Shown here piece by piece: positions 1 through 9,134 of a stretch of 64,000 bases of DNA. This stretch comes from Melioribacter sp. (GTDB lineage Bacteria > Bacteroidota > Ignavibacteria > Ignavibacteriales > Melioribacteraceae): positions 62,001 to 126,000 of the forward strand of contig DYHW01000003.1 in the NCBI GenBank assembly GCA_020723965.1. Direction: 5' to 3'. Every line of letters starts with the position of its first letter. Position 1 is the first letter of the stretch. The position numbers and the translations under genes were made by a program. The notes beneath the pieces were generated by a model, which made no database searches, was not told the DNA's origin, and saw only the letters and a program-made list of their open reading frames with translations.

Positions 1-743
1 ATAAAAACTTTATCGCCGGATTTCCAAAACCGAAGATGATGAATATCAATCCAATATTCCTTTTTAATTTCACTTAGTTTACCGGCAATTGTATTCAATA
101 AATCTTTGTCAGTTTCGTGCATTAAACCGCCAATAGATTCGCGCATCAATTTATAACCGGTAAATAAAATATTTACAGCAACTATGAATGCAATAATCGG
201 GTCTAATAAAACAAATCCGGTTAGAATTACTAAAAGCAATCCAATTACAACCCCAATACTTGTAAACGAATCGGTAAAAACGTGTTTGCCATCGGCAATT
301 AAAGTTAAGGAATTTGTTTCTTTTCCTTTTTGGATCAGATAAAAGCCAAGAAATAAATTTACAAAGCCAGCGGCGCCGATTATCCAAATTCCAGTATCTA
401 ATTTTTCTGTTTTAACGCCGTAAATGATATCATGAATTGAACTATAAATAATTGTTAAAGCGGCAGCCACAATTAGTAATCCTTCCACTCCGGCAGAAAA
501 ATATTCAATATTTCCGTGCCCATAAAGATGCGATTCATCTGCAGGTTTAATACTCAAATAAATGCTATAAAGAGCCATCATAGTAGCAGCAACGTGAACA
601 ACAGATTCAGCGGCGTCTGAGAATATTGCTGTAGAACCGGTAATGTAGTAAGCTCCAATCTTTGCTAAAAACATGAAAATCCCTACGGTTAATGAAAGCA
701 GGACTGCCTTTTTTTTAAGCAAATTATTTTTAGAAGTATTCAT
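1..743 (-). CDS. Cation diffusion facilitator (CDF) family transporter, C-terminus cut by window edge
   Basis: Inner-membrane divalent metal efflux protein (Zn, Fe or Mn, proton-coupled). The reverse strand reads from an ATG at 743 without a stop to base 1, giving about 247 residues, so the C-terminus lies outside the window. Hydrophobic segments match the CDF six-helix fold. Helix 2 carries SDAAES followed by VVH, and helix 5 carries ADGKHVFTD, an HxxxD metal-site pattern. The visible end (ESIGGLMHETD, then IKKEYWIDIHHLRFW) is the start of the cytoplasmic metal-binding domain. It is divergent from the hydrogenase locus. The metal cannot be assigned. Confidence 0.9.
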   Translation of the reverse strand, partial: MNTSKNNLLKKKAVLLSLTVGIFMFLAKIGAYYITGSTAIFSDAAESVVHVAATMMALYSIYLSIKPADESHLYGHGNIEYFSAGVEGLLIVAAALTIIYSSIHDIIYGVKTEKLDTGIWIIGAAGFVNLFLGFYLIQKGKETNSLTLIADGKHVFTDSFTSIGVVIGLLLVILTGFVLLDPIIAFIVAVNILFTGYKLMRESIGGLMHETDKDLLNTIAGKLSEIKKEYWIDIHHLRFWKSGDKVF

Positions 744-975
744 TTAGTTTCCCGTATTTACTGGGACTCGGTTTCCATATTATTTCTGCCCAAATGTAAA
801 TTATTCTAAAGAAATATTTAATAGAAATAATTTTAATAATAGAAAAACATTCTCATCAGTAGGAAATATTTAGAAAATCGAGCAAAAAAATGCGTTAAAT
901 AGTGAAAAATTGATATTGGTTATTGGCATATTAAATGAAAATAGAATTGTAACAACTAGAAAAAATGAGCTAAAG
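744..975. promoter_or_regulatory. Divergent intergenic region between the CDF gene and the hydrogenase locus
   Basis: An AT-rich 232-base gap separates the CDF gene (leftward) from hydC1 (rightward), so both promoters should lie here. I see no convincing -35/-10 pair or operator palindrome. An in-frame TTG at 910 could extend HydC1, but that N-terminal stretch does not resemble the family, so I leave it as leader sequence. Confidence 0.4.
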
Positions 976-1464
976 ATGAAATATACTATTTTAGAAAATT
1001 ATCCTTCAAAAGAGAGAAGTAATTTAATAGCATTACTTCAAGATGTACAAGAAGTTTACGGATATTTACCTGAAGAACAACTAAGAGCAATTTCGGATTA
1101 TTTATGTTTACCGTTAAGTACTGTTTATGGTGTAGCAACTTTTTATAACCAATTCAGGCTAAAGCCATTTGGCAAAAATGTAATTAGAGTATGCAGAGGA
1201 ACGGCATGCCATGTTAAAAACTCCGGAAATATTCTAACTGCATTAGAAATAGAATTAGGAATTAAGACAGGACAAACGACAAGAGATAAATTATTTACTT
1301 TAGAAACTGTAGCGTGTATTGGAGCTTGCAGCATAGCGCCTGTGATTAACATAAATGAAGAATATTATGGAAGAATCACTGCAAAAGAAATTCCTAAAAT
1401 CTTATCTAAGTTCAAAAAAGTAGAAGCATTAAAAAGTAAATTAGAACAGACAGTGAGTTCTTAA
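976..1464 (+). CDS. hydC: HydC/NuoE-like [2Fe-2S] subunit of NAD-linked [FeFe]-hydrogenase, set 1
   Basis: Small thioredoxin-fold electron-transfer subunit of a trimeric [FeFe]-hydrogenase, 162 aa. It carries the NuoE [2Fe-2S] ligands as CRGTAC and CIGAC. The N-terminal helical half (LIALLQDVQEVYGYLP, then STVYGVATFYNQF) is typical of the family. I chose the ATG at 976; a TTG at 910 is in frame but adds 22 atypical residues. The stop overlaps the hydB start as TAATG, indicating translational coupling. It is the first gene of the hydrogenase run. Paralogue of the gene at 9518. Confidence 0.93.
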   Translation: MKYTILENYPSKERSNLIALLQDVQEVYGYLPEEQLRAISDYLCLPLSTVYGVATFYNQFRLKPFGKNVIRVCRGTACHVKNSGNILTALEIELGIKTGQTTRDKLFTLETVACIGACSIAPVININEEYYGRITAKEIPKILSKFKKVEALKSKLEQTVSS

Positions 1465-3449
1465 TGAAAAGTTATATTGAAAAGTGTTGTAATCAGTGTT
1501 GGCACACATTAGAAAATCCATGCGATCTATTTATTACTTGCACAACTGAAGGACCTTTATGTCATAATGATGATAACTGCAAAGAAAAATATAAAAATCT
1601 TACATATACTTTAAAATATATAAAGCATGAAGAACCTATTATTTTCATTGGAATGGGAACATGTGGATTAGCTTCGAGTGCTGATAAAGTTAAATCTGCA
1701 ATTGAAAACGAACTTAAAAACAAAAATATTAACGCAGTTATTGTTCCTACGGGCTGTATTGGTTTTTGTGCAAAAGAACCGATAGTTGATATCAAACTTC
1801 CCGGAAATGATAGAGTTTCTTATTGCGAAGTTACAGTAAAAGATATTCCTCAGTTAATTGAAACAGCTATTGTGAGAAAGAGCATTTTTGAGAAAAAAGT
1901 ACTTGGAACATTTGGCGTAGAGAATGATAAATTAAAAAAAATGGAAAATGTCCCTTTTTTTAATAGACAAATGAAAATTGTATTAAATAACTGTGGTATA
2001 ATTAGTCCCTCATCAATTGATGAATATATAGCTTCAGGTGGATTTAAAGCTCTCGATAAAGCTCTTCGATTAATGTCATCAGAAGATGTAGTTAAAGAAA
2101 TTAAAGAAAGCGGTTTAAGAGGTAGAGGCGGCGGCGGATTTTCGACAGGCTTAAAATGGGAAATGGCTCATAAAAAAGTCTCTGATAAAAAATATATTAT
2201 CTGCAATGCTGATGAAGGTGATCCAGGCGCTTTTATGGATCGTTCTATTTTAGAAAGCGATCCTTTCAAAGTTATTGAAGGGATGTTAATTGGTGCTTAT
2301 GCAATAGGTGCTTCTTTTGGATATGTCTATTGCCGTGCCGAATATCCTCTAGCTATAGAAAGACTTCAAAATGCAATTGAACAATGCAGAAATTATGGAA
2401 TACTTGGAAATAATATTCTCAATAGCTGTTTCGATTTTGACTTAAAAATTAAAAAAGGTGCCGGCGCTTTTGTCTGCGGCGAAGAAACAGCTCTTATTGC
2501 TTCAATTGAAGGAAGAAGAGGAATGCCTAAACCAAGACCGCCTTATCCAACAGATTCTGGTCTTTGGAGTAAACCAACAGTTATAAACAACGTTGAAACT
2601 TTTGCTAATATTTCATCTATTATTATGCGAGGTTCAAATTGGTTTAATTCTATCGGAACAAAAACAAGTAAAGGGACAAAAGTTTTTGCAATTAGCGGAA
2701 AAATTACTCACAGCGGTTTAGTTGAAGTACCGATGGGAATAACACTTCGCGAAGTAGTTTTTGATATTTGCGGCGGAATTCCAGATAATAAAAAATTCAA
2801 AGCTGTTCAAATTGGCGGTCCATCCGGCGGTTGTTTACCTGATGAAGTTATGAATACAGAAGTAGATTATGAATCTCTTATCAAAGCTGGAGCAATGATG
2901 GGTTCCGGAGGTTTTGTTGTTATGGATGAAGATACTTGCATGATTGATGTTGCAAAATTTTTCTTAACATTTATACAAGATGAATCCTGCGGAAAATGTG
3001 TTCCCTGCCGCGAAGGAACTAAAAGAATGTTAGAAATTATTGACAGAATTCCTGTTAGTTACGATGGTAGTAAAAATAAATTAGAACAATTACAGCGCTT
3101 TAAAGGAATAATCCATTTGCAAAGATTATCTGATGTTATTAAAGATACTTCCTTATGCGGCTTAGGTCAAAGTGCACCTAATCCAGTTCTTGCTGGTTTG
3201 AAATATTTTAGAGAAGAATATGAAGAGCATTTATTTGAAAGGAAATGTACGGCAAAGGTATGTAAAGATATTCTAACTTTTTCAATTGACCCAGAATTAT
3301 GTACAGGATGCGGATTATGCACAAAGAAATGCGCTACAGAAGCTATAATTGGAGAGAAAAAACAACCACACAAAATTATTCAAGTTAAGTGTTCAAAGTG
3401 CGGTATGTGTTTAGAAACATGCAGACTTAATGCCGTTATTGTTAACTAA
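1464..3449 (+). CDS. hydB: HydB/NuoF-like FMN and NAD(P)H-binding subunit with extra N- and C-terminal Fe-S domains, set 1
   Basis: Flavin subunit linking NAD(P)H to the hydrogenase, 661 aa. Order: a Cys-rich N-terminal segment (C8, C9, C12, C20, C26, C33, C39); a thioredoxin-like [2Fe-2S] domain (TCG, then PTGCIGFC); the NuoF core with FMN/NADH motifs GRGGGGFSTGLKWE, NADEGDPGAF and CGEETALIASIEGRRG; a [4Fe-4S] site at ESCGKCVPCREGT; and a C-terminal two-cluster ferredoxin (CTGCGLCTKKC, CSKCGMCLETC). Apart from the N-terminal Cys segment this matches full-length HydB of electron-bifurcating enzymes. Bifurcation itself is inferred. The start ATG overlaps the hydC stop. Confidence 0.94.
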   Translation: MKSYIEKCCNQCWHTLENPCDLFITCTTEGPLCHNDDNCKEKYKNLTYTLKYIKHEEPIIFIGMGTCGLASSADKVKSAIENELKNKNINAVIVPTGCIGFCAKEPIVDIKLPGNDRVSYCEVTVKDIPQLIETAIVRKSIFEKKVLGTFGVENDKLKKMENVPFFNRQMKIVLNNCGIISPSSIDEYIASGGFKALDKALRLMSSEDVVKEIKESGLRGRGGGGFSTGLKWEMAHKKVSDKKYIICNADEGDPGAFMDRSILESDPFKVIEGMLIGAYAIGASFGYVYCRAEYPLAIERLQNAIEQCRNYGILGNNILNSCFDFDLKIKKGAGAFVCGEETALIASIEGRRGMPKPRPPYPTDSGLWSKPTVINNVETFANISSIIMRGSNWFNSIGTKTSKGTKVFAISGKITHSGLVEVPMGITLREVVFDICGGIPDNKKFKAVQIGGPSGGCLPDEVMNTEVDYESLIKAGAMMGSGGFVVMDEDTCMIDVAKFFLTFIQDESCGKCVPCREGTKRMLEIIDRIPVSYDGSKNKLEQLQRFKGIIHLQRLSDVIKDTSLCGLGQSAPNPVLAGLKYFREEYEEHLFERKCTAKVCKDILTFSIDPELCTGCGLCTKKCATEAIIGEKKQPHKIIQVKCSKCGMCLETCRLNAVIVN

Positions 3450-3467
3450 TTATACAGCGGAAAAAAT

Positions 3468-5198
3468 ATGATAGAAATGGTTATTAATAATATAAAAGTT
3501 AAAGCAGAAGAGGGAATGACAATTCTTGATGCAGCTAAATCTGTTGGTATTCATATCCCAACACTTTGCCACATGAAAGATTTGTTTCCAACCGGAGCCT
3601 GCAGAATTTGTGTTGTTGAAGTTGATGGAATGCGTGGATTAACACCTGCTTGCGCTTATCCTGTTTTGGCTGGAATGAATGTTGAAACAAATTCACAAAG
3701 AGTGCGAATCGCAAGAAAAACTATTGTCGAATTACTAATTGAAAACCATCCGCAAGACTGTTTAGTATGTGTTCGAAACAAAAACTGTGAATTGCAAGAT
3801 TTATCGGAACGATATAATATTCGAGAGCATAGGTATGTTGGAGAAAGTAAAGATCATGCAATTGATATTTCTAGTGCTTCGGTGGAAAGAGACCCAGCAA
3901 AATGTATTTTATGCGGAAGATGTGTTAGAGCCTGCGGTGATATTCAAAAAATTGGTGCAATCGATTTTACTAACCGTGGTTTTAAAAGCAACGTAACAAC
4001 ACCTTTTAACAAAGGATTAAACATAAGCGATTGCATCCTTTGCGGGCAATGTATTCTTGTTTGCCCAACTGCAGCTCTAAGAGAAAAAAGTCACGCTAAA
4101 GAAGTAATGAGCGCATTGCGAGACAAAAAGAAATATGTAATTGTTCAAATAGCTCCTGCCGTTCGTGCAAGTATTGGCGAAGAATACAATTTACCGCTTG
4201 GAACAAATGCAACAGGTCAATTAGTAACTGGTTTGCGCAGACTTGGTTTCAAAAAGGTTTTTGATACAAACTTTGCTGCAGATTTAACCATTATTGAAGA
4301 AGCAACTGAACTTATTAACAGAGTTTCAAATAACTTAATACTTCCAATGTTTACAAGCTGCTGTCCTGGCTGGGTTAAATATATTGAACAAAATAAACCA
4401 AATTTATTAGGACATGTTTCTTCTTGTAAATCACCGCATGAAATGGAAGGTGCAATTTTAAAATCCTACTATGCAAAAAAAATGGGAATTGATCCAAATA
4501 ATATTTTTGTAGTCTCTATCATGCCATGTACTGTTAAAAAATTTGAATCAAGCAGACCCGAATTATCTTCGGACTATTTACCAGATGTTGATGCCGTATT
4601 AACAACAAGAGAATTAGTAAGATTATTCAAAATGTTTGGAATTGATTTTAATGATCTTCCAGAAAGTGAATTTGATAATCCGTTGGGAGAATCAACCGGC
4701 GCAGCAGCAATATTTGGAACAAGCGGCGGAGTTATGGAAGCAGCTTTAAGAACCGCTTACTTTAAAATCTCGGGTAGAGAATTTGATAATGTTGAATTTC
4801 AAGAAGTTCGGGGAATGGAGGGAATTAAGTCTTATTTAATTCCTTTAAATGGAATTAATGTAAATGTTGCTGTTGTAAATGGGATTGGAAACATTAAACC
4901 AATTCTTGATGAAATAGAGAATGGAAAATCTAAATATCATTTCATCGAAGTAATGGCTTGTCCAGGAGGCTGTATAAATGGAGGCGGCCAGCCTATTCAT
5001 CAACAGCCGGAAAAAATAAAAAAACGTGTTCAGTCGCTTTATGAAATTGATTCGAAAATGAAAAAAAGACACTCGCATGAAAATGAATCTGTAAATAAAC
5101 TTTATAAAGAATTTTTGGGCGAACCAAACGGCCATATTGCTCACAAAATTCTTCATACAACTTATGTTGACAGAAAAAAAATACTGTTAGGAAAATAA
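3468..5198 (+). CDS. hydA: [FeFe]-hydrogenase catalytic subunit HydA, set 1
   Basis: H2-evolving/oxidising subunit, 576 aa. Domains: N-terminal [2Fe-2S] (C34, C45, C48, C62), a His-Cys [4Fe-4S] site (H94, C98, C101, C107), a two-[4Fe-4S] ferredoxin (C146-C156 and C189-C199), then the H-cluster domain. All three signatures are intact: L1 TSCCPGW at about 296-302, L2 MPCTVKKFE at 352-360, and L3 EVMACPGGCINGGGQP at about 494-509. The small-subunit-like tail follows. There is no C-terminal [2Fe-2S] domain. It lies 18 bases after hydB and is followed by the sensor gene after 1 base. The context of HydC and HydB places it with NAD(P)-linked trimeric hydrogenases. Confidence 0.96.
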   Translation: MIEMVINNIKVKAEEGMTILDAAKSVGIHIPTLCHMKDLFPTGACRICVVEVDGMRGLTPACAYPVLAGMNVETNSQRVRIARKTIVELLIENHPQDCLVCVRNKNCELQDLSERYNIREHRYVGESKDHAIDISSASVERDPAKCILCGRCVRACGDIQKIGAIDFTNRGFKSNVTTPFNKGLNISDCILCGQCILVCPTAALREKSHAKEVMSALRDKKKYVIVQIAPAVRASIGEEYNLPLGTNATGQLVTGLRRLGFKKVFDTNFAADLTIIEEATELINRVSNNLILPMFTSCCPGWVKYIEQNKPNLLGHVSSCKSPHEMEGAILKSYYAKKMGIDPNNIFVVSIMPCTVKKFESSRPELSSDYLPDVDAVLTTRELVRLFKMFGIDFNDLPESEFDNPLGESTGAAAIFGTSGGVMEAALRTAYFKISGREFDNVEFQEVRGMEGIKSYLIPLNGINVNVAVVNGIGNIKPILDEIENGKSKYHFIEVMACPGGCINGGGQPIHQQPEKIKKRVQSLYEIDSKMKKRHSHENESVNKLYKEFLGEPNGHIAHKILHTTYVDRKKILLGK

Positions 5199-5199
5199 A

Positions 5200-7179
5200 G
5201 TGTCTAACGGAATTGTTACTACAATAGGGCAAAAGTGTAAAAGATGTTACTCTTGCATTAGAGAATGTCCTGCTATTGCTATTCGTGTAGTGAATGGGCA
5301 AGCCGTTGTAATGGAAGAAAGGTGTATCTGCTGCGGACATTGCGTTAAAGTTTGCTCACAGCAAGCAAAAAGAATTTTATGCGATATTGATCTTGTTCTT
5401 CATGATATCCTTCCAACCGGAAATGCAATTGCAATTATTGCACCTTCGTTTCCAGCATCATTTCCAGAAAATTATAATAAACTTGCTTCAGCTTTAAAAA
5501 AAATTGGTTTTTCTTTAGTTACTGAAGCTGCTTTTGGCGCTGATTTAGTAAGCAAAAATTATTCCGACTATGTTAAAGATAATCAGAACAAGACAATTAT
5601 TAGCTCTCCGTGTCCTGCAGTTTACAGTTTTATTGAAAAATATTTTGAAGAAGTGGTTCCAAATCTTGCAGAAATAGTTTCTCCTATGATTGCAATGGGA
5701 CGTTATCTAAAGCAAAATTTTGGCAAAAACAAAAAAGTAGTTTTTATAGGACCTTGTGTTGCAAAAAAATACGAATATATTGATGAAGAAGTTGCTAATG
5801 CTATTGATGCCGTTCTTACATTCAAAGAATTAAAAGAAATATTTAACCAGCTAAAAATAGATATTGATGAATTAGAAAAATCTGAATTCGATCCTCCTCA
5901 TGCATACTTAGGTAAAGCATATTCTCTAGCTGGCGGATTAATAAAAACTTCCAACATTTCTAATGACATTCTGCAAAAAGAAATAATTGTTGTTGAAGGG
6001 AATAGTAAAGTAAGCGAAATAATCGAAGAAATTGCTAATGGAAAATTGAAATCGAAGTTTGTTGATATTCTTTTTTGTGAGGGATGTATCACTGGTCCAG
6101 CTATTGATTCTAATCTTAATTACTATTCGAGAAGAGAAAAAGTTATTAATTATATTAATGATAACATCAATACATTCGATAAACAGGAGTGGAAAAGCAA
6201 CCTTTTTAACAGCAGAGATATTGATCTTACAAGAAAATTTAAAGCTAAAACTAAACGCAGGCCAATGCCTAACGAAGAAGAAATAAAGAATATTCTTGCG
6301 CAAACAAATAAATATAACTTAAATGATGAATTAAATTGTGGTTCTTGCGGATACAAATCTTGCCGAGATTATGCTATTGCTATTGCAAAAGGATTAGCCG
6401 AAGAAGAGATGTGTTTACCCTTCTTAATTGATAAATTAGAATACGCATACAAAGAACTTAAAGAAACACAAGAGCAATTGCATAGTGCAGAAAAACTTGC
6501 TTCAATTGGCCAACTTGCAGCCGGTGTTGCCCACGAAATTAACAATCCACTAGGTTCTATTATGCTTTATGCTTCGATGATGAAAAGAAAACTTGAAAAA
6601 ACTAATTGTGAAGGGCAAAACGCTGATGATTTGAAACTAATTATTGAAGAAGCTAACCGATGTAAAAATATTGTTTCTAACTTACTTAATTTCGCTCGAC
6701 AAGGAAAATTAAGATTAGTTAATCTCAATCTTTCAGAAATTGTTAGTGGTATTACTAAAACTTTTAAACTAAATCCAGAATACTCTCAAATAACTTTTAA
6801 TATCAATGATAATTGCGAAGAATCATTTATAAACGGCGATATTGATCAACTGAAACAAGTATTCATAAATCTTATTATAAATGGATGTGAAGCGCTTGAA
6901 CAGAGTGAATTAAAATTGATAAATATTAATATTAACAAAAAAGATGAATCATTTATTATTGATATAACCGATACAGGCTGCGGAATACCTCAAGAAAATA
7001 TTAATAAAATATTTACTCCGTTTTTTACAACAAAAAAAATGGGAAAAGGAACCGGTCTTGGGCTTGCAATTACTTATGGAATAATTAAAATGCATAAGGG
7101 CGATTTGAAAGTAAAAAGTATAGAAAAAAAAGGAACAACTTTTACGGTTGTTATACCAACAAATATTTTAACAAATTAG
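5200..7179 (+). CDS. Hydrogenase-like (degenerate H-cluster) domain fused to Fe-S domain and histidine kinase
   Basis: Probable soluble redox or H2 sensor kinase, 659 aa, starting at GTG 5200. An N-terminal two-[4Fe-4S] ferredoxin (CKRCYSCIREC, CICCGHCVKVC) precedes a [FeFe]-hydrogenase large-subunit-like domain (about 70-330). There L1 is SSPCPAV (135-141), L2 GPCVAKKYE (184-192) and L3 is reduced to CEGCITGP (293-300). A four-Cys Fe-S domain follows (C380, C383, C388, C405). The kinase part has the H box at H445 (AHEINNP), N box INLIINGCEA, G1 DTGCGIP and GKGTGLGLAI. The motif losses make hydrogenase catalysis unlikely. A sensory role follows from the fused kinase and its position between two hydrogenases; the ligand is inferred. 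Confidence 0.92.
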   Translation: MSNGIVTTIGQKCKRCYSCIRECPAIAIRVVNGQAVVMEERCICCGHCVKVCSQQAKRILCDIDLVLHDILPTGNAIAIIAPSFPASFPENYNKLASALKKIGFSLVTEAAFGADLVSKNYSDYVKDNQNKTIISSPCPAVYSFIEKYFEEVVPNLAEIVSPMIAMGRYLKQNFGKNKKVVFIGPCVAKKYEYIDEEVANAIDAVLTFKELKEIFNQLKIDIDELEKSEFDPPHAYLGKAYSLAGGLIKTSNISNDILQKEIIVVEGNSKVSEIIEEIANGKLKSKFVDILFCEGCITGPAIDSNLNYYSRREKVINYINDNINTFDKQEWKSNLFNSRDIDLTRKFKAKTKRRPMPNEEEIKNILAQTNKYNLNDELNCGSCGYKSCRDYAIAIAKGLAEEEMCLPFLIDKLEYAYKELKETQEQLHSAEKLASIGQLAAGVAHEINNPLGSIMLYASMMKRKLEKTNCEGQNADDLKLIIEEANRCKNIVSNLLNFARQGKLRLVNLNLSEIVSGITKTFKLNPEYSQITFNINDNCEESFINGDIDQLKQVFINLIINGCEALEQSELKLINININKKDESFIIDITDTGCGIPQENINKIFTPFFTTKKMGKGTGLGLAITYGIIKMHKGDLKVKSIEKKGTTFTVVIPTNILTN

Positions 7180-7203
7180 ATTATAGAATAGAAAGGAAGT
7201 AAA

Positions 7204-7614
7204 ATGAATCCAGATGAAGTGAAAAAAATATTGTTAGTTGATGATGATTTTGATTTGTTAGAGCAAAATAAAATCCTGTTAGAAAGCAAAGGATTTAATG
7301 TAATTACAGCAGAAAATTCAGAAGAAGGATTTAATTTATTTCAAAAAGAAAAACCTGATGCAGCAATTCTAGATTTAATTATGGAGCAAATGGATTCTGG
7401 TTTTGTGCTTAGTTATAAAATTAAAAAAACAAACCACGGAAAAAATATACCAGTTTTTATTTTAACTTCAGCAACATACGAAACTGGGTTTAAATTTAGC
7501 GCTTCAGACAAAGAAGAAAAGGAATGGCTAAAATGCGATGGCGTTCTTATAAAACCAGTTGCTATAGATGATTTAATAGAAAAACTTAAAAGTTTCAACG
7601 CTCAAAAAAAATAA
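7204..7614 (+). CDS. Stand-alone response regulator receiver
   Basis: CheY-like receiver of 136 aa with no output domain. The acidic pocket (VDDDFD), phospho-acceptor Asp (AILDLIMEQMDSGF), Thr/Ser switch (LTSATYE) and Lys (LIKPV) are present. A long insert (GFKFSASDKEEKEWLKCDG) sits before the final strand and resembles that in the receiver at 9135. A good ribosome binding site (GAAAGGAAG) precedes the ATG. Lying 24 bases after the hydrogenase-like kinase, it is the likely partner of that kinase, or an intermediate in a relay with the hybrid downstream. Confidence 0.9.
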   Translation: MNPDEVKKILLVDDDFDLLEQNKILLESKGFNVITAENSEEGFNLFQKEKPDAAILDLIMEQMDSGFVLSYKIKKTNHGKNIPVFILTSATYETGFKFSASDKEEKEWLKCDGVLIKPVAIDDLIEKLKSFNAQKK

Positions 7615-7624
7615 ATATTATAAA

Positions 7625-9118
7625 ATGACTCTATCCAAGAATATGGTTAAAATACTTGTTATTGATGATGAAAAAGGAATTCGATTAGGCACACAGAGAC
7701 TGTTAGAAGAAGATGGCTATTTAGTTGAAACCGCAGAAAATGGAGAACAAGGTATTCGGTTAGGCACATCAATTAATTTTGATATTATCATAATTGATTT
7801 AAAAATGCCGGATTACGATGGATTAGAAGTGTTGAAGGAAATAAAGAAAGCTTTTCCTAATACTATATGTTTTATTGCAACTGCTTATGCAAGTTATGAT
7901 ACCGCTATTCAATCAACTCGTCTTGGCGCTTTTGGATATATCCCAAAACCATTTACACCCGAAGAATTTATTTATCAAATTGAATTAGGTATTAAACAGC
8001 GAACATTAATTTTAGATGCTGAAAATCTTAAATTAGAACGAGAGGCTAATCTTTTAGAAATAGCATCAGAAAAATCACGGCTTAATACTATTATTAAATC
8101 TATTCATGATGGAGTATTTGTTATTAATAAAAGCGGCGAATTAGTTTATTATAACTATGCAGCTATTCGATACTTAAATCTTGCTGATATTAAAATAGAA
8201 ATTGGCGATTCAATCCTTTATAAACTTCCTTTAGAAATAATTGCAATTATTGATAAAATTCTTAATTCCGATAAAATACTTTTAAAGACTTATACTAGTC
8301 AGATTGAAATTCTTCCAAATAACGAATTAGTAATAGAAGCCGCATGTACACCAGTGCCTAATCCAGATGGAAGTCTTGCTGGCGTTGTAATTATTTTAAG
8401 CAATATTACTCAGTTCAAAAAAATTGAATTAATAAAATCGCAGTTTGTTTCTATGGTTGCTCACGAATTAAAAACTCCTTTAGCAGCAGTTCAAGGATTT
8501 ATAAATATTATTCTTGATGACTCTATTTCTATTAATGATGAAAAAAGAAAAGATTACTTAATAAGGTCAAATGTTCGGCTAGAAAGTTTAACCGCCTTAG
8601 TGAACGATCTGCTTGATATATCACGAATGGAAATTAAGACTAAACAGAGAGAAATTGAAGATGTTGATATCAAAAACATTATTATTAATACACTTCAGCT
8701 TCTCGAGTTCGAATTAAAGAAAAAAGATCTTTTTGTTGATTCAAGTATTCAAAAAAAAATTTCAAATATAAAAGCTGACTACAATGAAATAACAAGACTA
8801 TTCACTAATTTATTAAGCAACGCTATTAAATATAATAAAGATAAAGGTTCTATTTTTATTACTGTAAATGAAGAGAATAATTTCATTTGTATTAAAATAA
8901 AAGATACCGGAATTGGTTTGAAACAAGAAGAAAGAGATAAATTATTTAATGAGTTCTATCGCGCAAAAAATGAAAAAACAAGAGGAATTAGTGGTACCGG
9001 TTTAGGTTTATCTATTGTTAAAAAAATAGTTGAGTCTTATCACGGTAAGATTGAAGTAGAATCTGTTTTTGGTTATGGAACTACATTTATAATTCATTTA
9101 CCTATAAATACAAACTAA
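7625..9118 (+). CDS. Hybrid receiver-PAS-histidine kinase
   Basis: Soluble signalling protein of 497 aa with an N-terminal receiver (VIDDEKG, acceptor IIIDLKMPDYDG, ATAY, PKPF; about 8-125), a short coiled coil, a PAS domain (about 150-265, SIHDGVFVINKSGELVYYN), a HisKA domain (VSMVAHELKTPLAAVQGF) and a HATPase (NLLSNAIKYN, DTGIGL, GTGLGLSIVKKIV). It has no membrane segment. The start may instead be the ATG at 7643. A receiver N-terminal to a kinase suggests the kinase is gated by phosphorylation from another kinase, here most simply the hydrogenase-like kinase upstream. Confidence 0.91.
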   Translation: MTLSKNMVKILVIDDEKGIRLGTQRLLEEDGYLVETAENGEQGIRLGTSINFDIIIIDLKMPDYDGLEVLKEIKKAFPNTICFIATAYASYDTAIQSTRLGAFGYIPKPFTPEEFIYQIELGIKQRTLILDAENLKLEREANLLEIASEKSRLNTIIKSIHDGVFVINKSGELVYYNYAAIRYLNLADIKIEIGDSILYKLPLEIIAIIDKILNSDKILLKTYTSQIEILPNNELVIEAACTPVPNPDGSLAGVVIILSNITQFKKIELIKSQFVSMVAHELKTPLAAVQGFINIILDDSISINDEKRKDYLIRSNVRLESLTALVNDLLDISRMEIKTKQREIEDVDIKNIIINTLQLLEFELKKKDLFVDSSIQKKISNIKADYNEITRLFTNLLSNAIKYNKDKGSIFITVNEENNFICIKIKDTGIGLKQEERDKLFNEFYRAKNEKTRGISGTGLGLSIVKKIVESYHGKIEVESVFGYGTTFIIHLPINTN

Positions 9119-9134
9119 AGAAAAGGAGAAAAAA

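Noticed and set aside
910-975. Longer start for HydC1 at the TTG at 910
   Set aside because: The added 22 residues lack family similarity; ATG 976 gives a typical NuoE length.
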